Program-made: the position numbers and the translations under genes
NCBI GenBank assembly: GCA_016719105.1
Contig: JADKAQ010000025.1
Coordinates: forward strand, 1-64,000
Reading direction: 5' to 3'
DNA from: Gemmatimonadota bacterium
GTDB taxonomy: Bacteria; Gemmatimonadota; Gemmatimonadetes; Gemmatimonadales; Gemmatimonadaceae
DNA length: 64,000 nucleotides
The notes under the pieces: model-generated
The model's input: the letters and a program-made list of their open reading frames with translations, nothing else
Told to the model about the DNA's origin: nothing
The model's database searches: none
Part shown: one piece after another, positions 62,894 to 64,000 of the stretch
Numbering within the stretch: position 1 is the stretch's first letter
How the letters are laid out: each line of letters starts with the position of its first letter

Positions 62894-63436
62894 TCAGCCC
62901 TTGTGGTGCGTCGAGGCGTCGTGATGCACGGCCGAAAAGGTGTGGTCGCGGTGCGCCCGCTTGAGTAGTTGGTAGCGCACGAGCTGCACCACGCCAGCGA
63001 GGACGAGGGCGAACGCCCCCACGGCGATCACGCGCCAGAACAGCGTCGAGCTGGCCATCGACGGCCAGTCGTCGAAGGTGGCACGCGCCGACCCCATGGG
63101 CTCGGCACGCATGGCGATCAGGGCGAGTGAGGCCAGCGACTCGGCCACCGCCTCGAGGACCGCGAACAGCGGGGCGCGCCAGAGCCAGTGCCGCAGCGTG
63201 TAATTCCCCAGGTGCAACGCCGTCATCCCGAACAGGAGGATGAGGCGCACGGCGAACATCGCGCCGGCAAAGACGAGCGAATCGTTAGGCCCCTGCGTGA
63301 ACACCACCGCCCAGAACAAGCGCAGGAAGACGCCCGTGACCAGCGCCATCGCCACGATCGACATCGAGAACCGCCGAATCGCCGGCGGTTCCTCGAGCTT
63401 GAACGTCCCGGTGATTGCAGGAAAGAAGGGAGCCAT
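62894..63436 (-). CDS. Four-helix membrane protein of unknown function
   Basis: Protein of 180 residues from ATG 63436, with four hydrophobic segments (SIVAMALVTGVFLRLFWAVV; FAGAMFAVRLILLFGMTALH; LFAVLEAVAESLASLALIAM; VIAVGAFALVLAGVVQLVRY) and a His-rich cytoplasmic tail (HHDASTHHKG). No named family is recognised. It lies 15 bp upstream of the aldo/keto reductase in the same direction and may be cotranscribed. Confidence 0.75.
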   Translation of the reverse strand: MAPFFPAITGTFKLEEPPAIRRFSMSIVAMALVTGVFLRLFWAVVFTQGPNDSLVFAGAMFAVRLILLFGMTALHLGNYTLRHWLWRAPLFAVLEAVAESLASLALIAMRAEPMGSARATFDDWPSMASSTLFWRVIAVGAFALVLAGVVQLVRYQLLKRAHRDHTFSAVHHDASTHHKG

Positions 63437-63565
63437 GTCGGGGAAGCTAGGGCTCGGAGCGAGGCTCCGACAGCGTGGCGGCGCACACATTCCGTGTGCG
63501 CCGAGGGACACCGCGGCAGCGGCGGAAGATCGGCCGTCGCCACGCCTGTCGTCCGACAACCGTCG

Positions 63566-64000
63566 CTAGCGCACCGCGACCTGCTGCGCGAGCCAGGCAA
63601 GGCTCTCACGCGCATGCACGCGCCAATAGTCCCAATCGTGCTTGCCGGGCCACTCGGCATATGCCGGCGCGAACCCCAGCCGGGTCAGCTCGGCGCGGAG
63701 CACGCGACTCTGGTCGATGAGCCCGTCCTCGGTCCCGCAGTCGAGGAAGATCGCGGGCACGAGGTCGCGACGTGTCGCCGCCAGGCGTTGCGCCCGACGG
63801 AGCGGGTCGCGGGCATACCAGGCGGCGGTGTCGGCACCGAACGCCGGCGCGATGAGCGGCCACATGCGATCGCCCCAGCTTTCGCGCAGCGCGGCGTCGC
63901 TCTGCGCGTACCGCGGCACCCCGTCGAACGGATGTGCGCCCGTGTACGCCGGGGAGACGACGCCGGAGTGGCTTGCCGCGGCGCGAAAGACCTCGGGATA
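63566..64000 (-). CDS. Esterase (alpha/beta hydrolase, esterase D-like), C-terminal part, 5' end outside window
   Basis: The frame is open to the right edge, reading YPEVFRAAASHSGVVSP and onward, which is the sequence just after the nucleophile elbow in esterase D/FrsA-like enzymes. FLDCGTEDGLIDQSR (catalytic Asp) and WPGKHDWDYWR (catalytic His) are visible before the stop. Only about 144 C-terminal residues lie in the window. The GTG at 63919 is internal, not the start. Confidence 0.88.
   Translation of the reverse strand, partial: YPEVFRAAASHSGVVSPAYTGAHPFDGVPRYAQSDAALRESWGDRMWPLIAPAFGADTAAWYARDPLRRAQRLAATRRDLVPAIFLDCGTEDGLIDQSRVLRAELTRLGFAPAYAEWPGKHDWDYWRVHARESLAWLAQQVAVR

Overview
The window reads as a stretch of a high-GC (roughly 70 percent by eye), Gram-negative, free-living bacterial chromosome. 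The mix of a SUF iron-sulfur operon led by SufR, many secreted or lipoprotein hydrolases, an ECF sigma/anti-sigma pair, a DUF59 protein, a 7Fe ferredoxin and a cyclic-glucan synthase, with a very regular codon bias, suggests a Gemmatimonadota-like soil or water organism. That placement is inference; there is no rRNA or other decisive marker. I found no tRNA or rRNA genes, insertion sequences, prophage genes or CRISPR arrays.

Layout. 0-9 kb: the C-terminal two thirds of a cyclic beta-1,2-glucan synthase (cut by the left edge), a small unknown protein, and glycogen branching enzyme GlgB with a long charged tail. 9-17.6 kb: an OYE-type reductase, two tandem ZIP metal transporters, a Uma2 protein, a CocE/NonD hydrolase, a methyltransferase-like protein, an alpha/beta hydrolase and a matrixin-like metalloprotease. 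17.6-20.2 kb: an ECF sigma factor, its frameshifted anti-sigma factor and a PDZ protein, translationally coupled. 20.5-27.8 kb: a serine beta-lactamase-fold protein with a histone-H1-like tail, a DUF59 protein, a GHL10 glycosidase coupled to RNase D, a hydrolase, a HAD phosphatase and a ferredoxin. 27.9-40.8 kb: a molybdenum hydroxylase whose 2Fe-2S and molybdopterin subunits (27.9-30.8) are separated from its FAD subunit and a degenerate MobA-like protein (38.2-39.7) by unrelated envelope genes, including a 1023-residue PLD-like secreted protein; then an alcohol dehydrogenase.

41.1-42.2 kb has no gene, and about 600 bp of it is an abnormal G/C/T homopolymer mosaic that is probably an assembly or base-calling artefact. 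42.2-48.4 kb is sufR-sufB-sufC-sufD-sufS-sufU with a consensus-like SufR operator; sufB carries an apparent one-base deletion. 48.9-53.0 kb is transcribed leftward: a putative regulator, and a run consisting of two small paralogues ending in a shared Cys/Pro motif, a multi-pass membrane protein, a sensor kinase and a response regulator, closed by a strong terminator. 53.2-64 kb: YciI, DinB, a molybdate/tungstate-type ABC permease and ATPase, a NatAB-like exporter, a P-loop-less MinD/CpaE-like protein, a bacilliredoxin, a divergent GroES, a secreted M24 peptidase, an aldo/keto reductase, a membrane protein and a partial esterase.

Sequence-level signals cut across genes: the heptamer GTTAGGC occurs 33 times by my count, several times over composition expectation and often carrying stop codons or rare TTA codons; an approximately 80-bp repeat ending in G8C6 occurs twice, once inside the molybdenum hydroxylase large subunit; and GAAGACGA/G octamer tracts sit between genes. 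The two frameshifts plus the homopolymer region suggest residual sequence errors.
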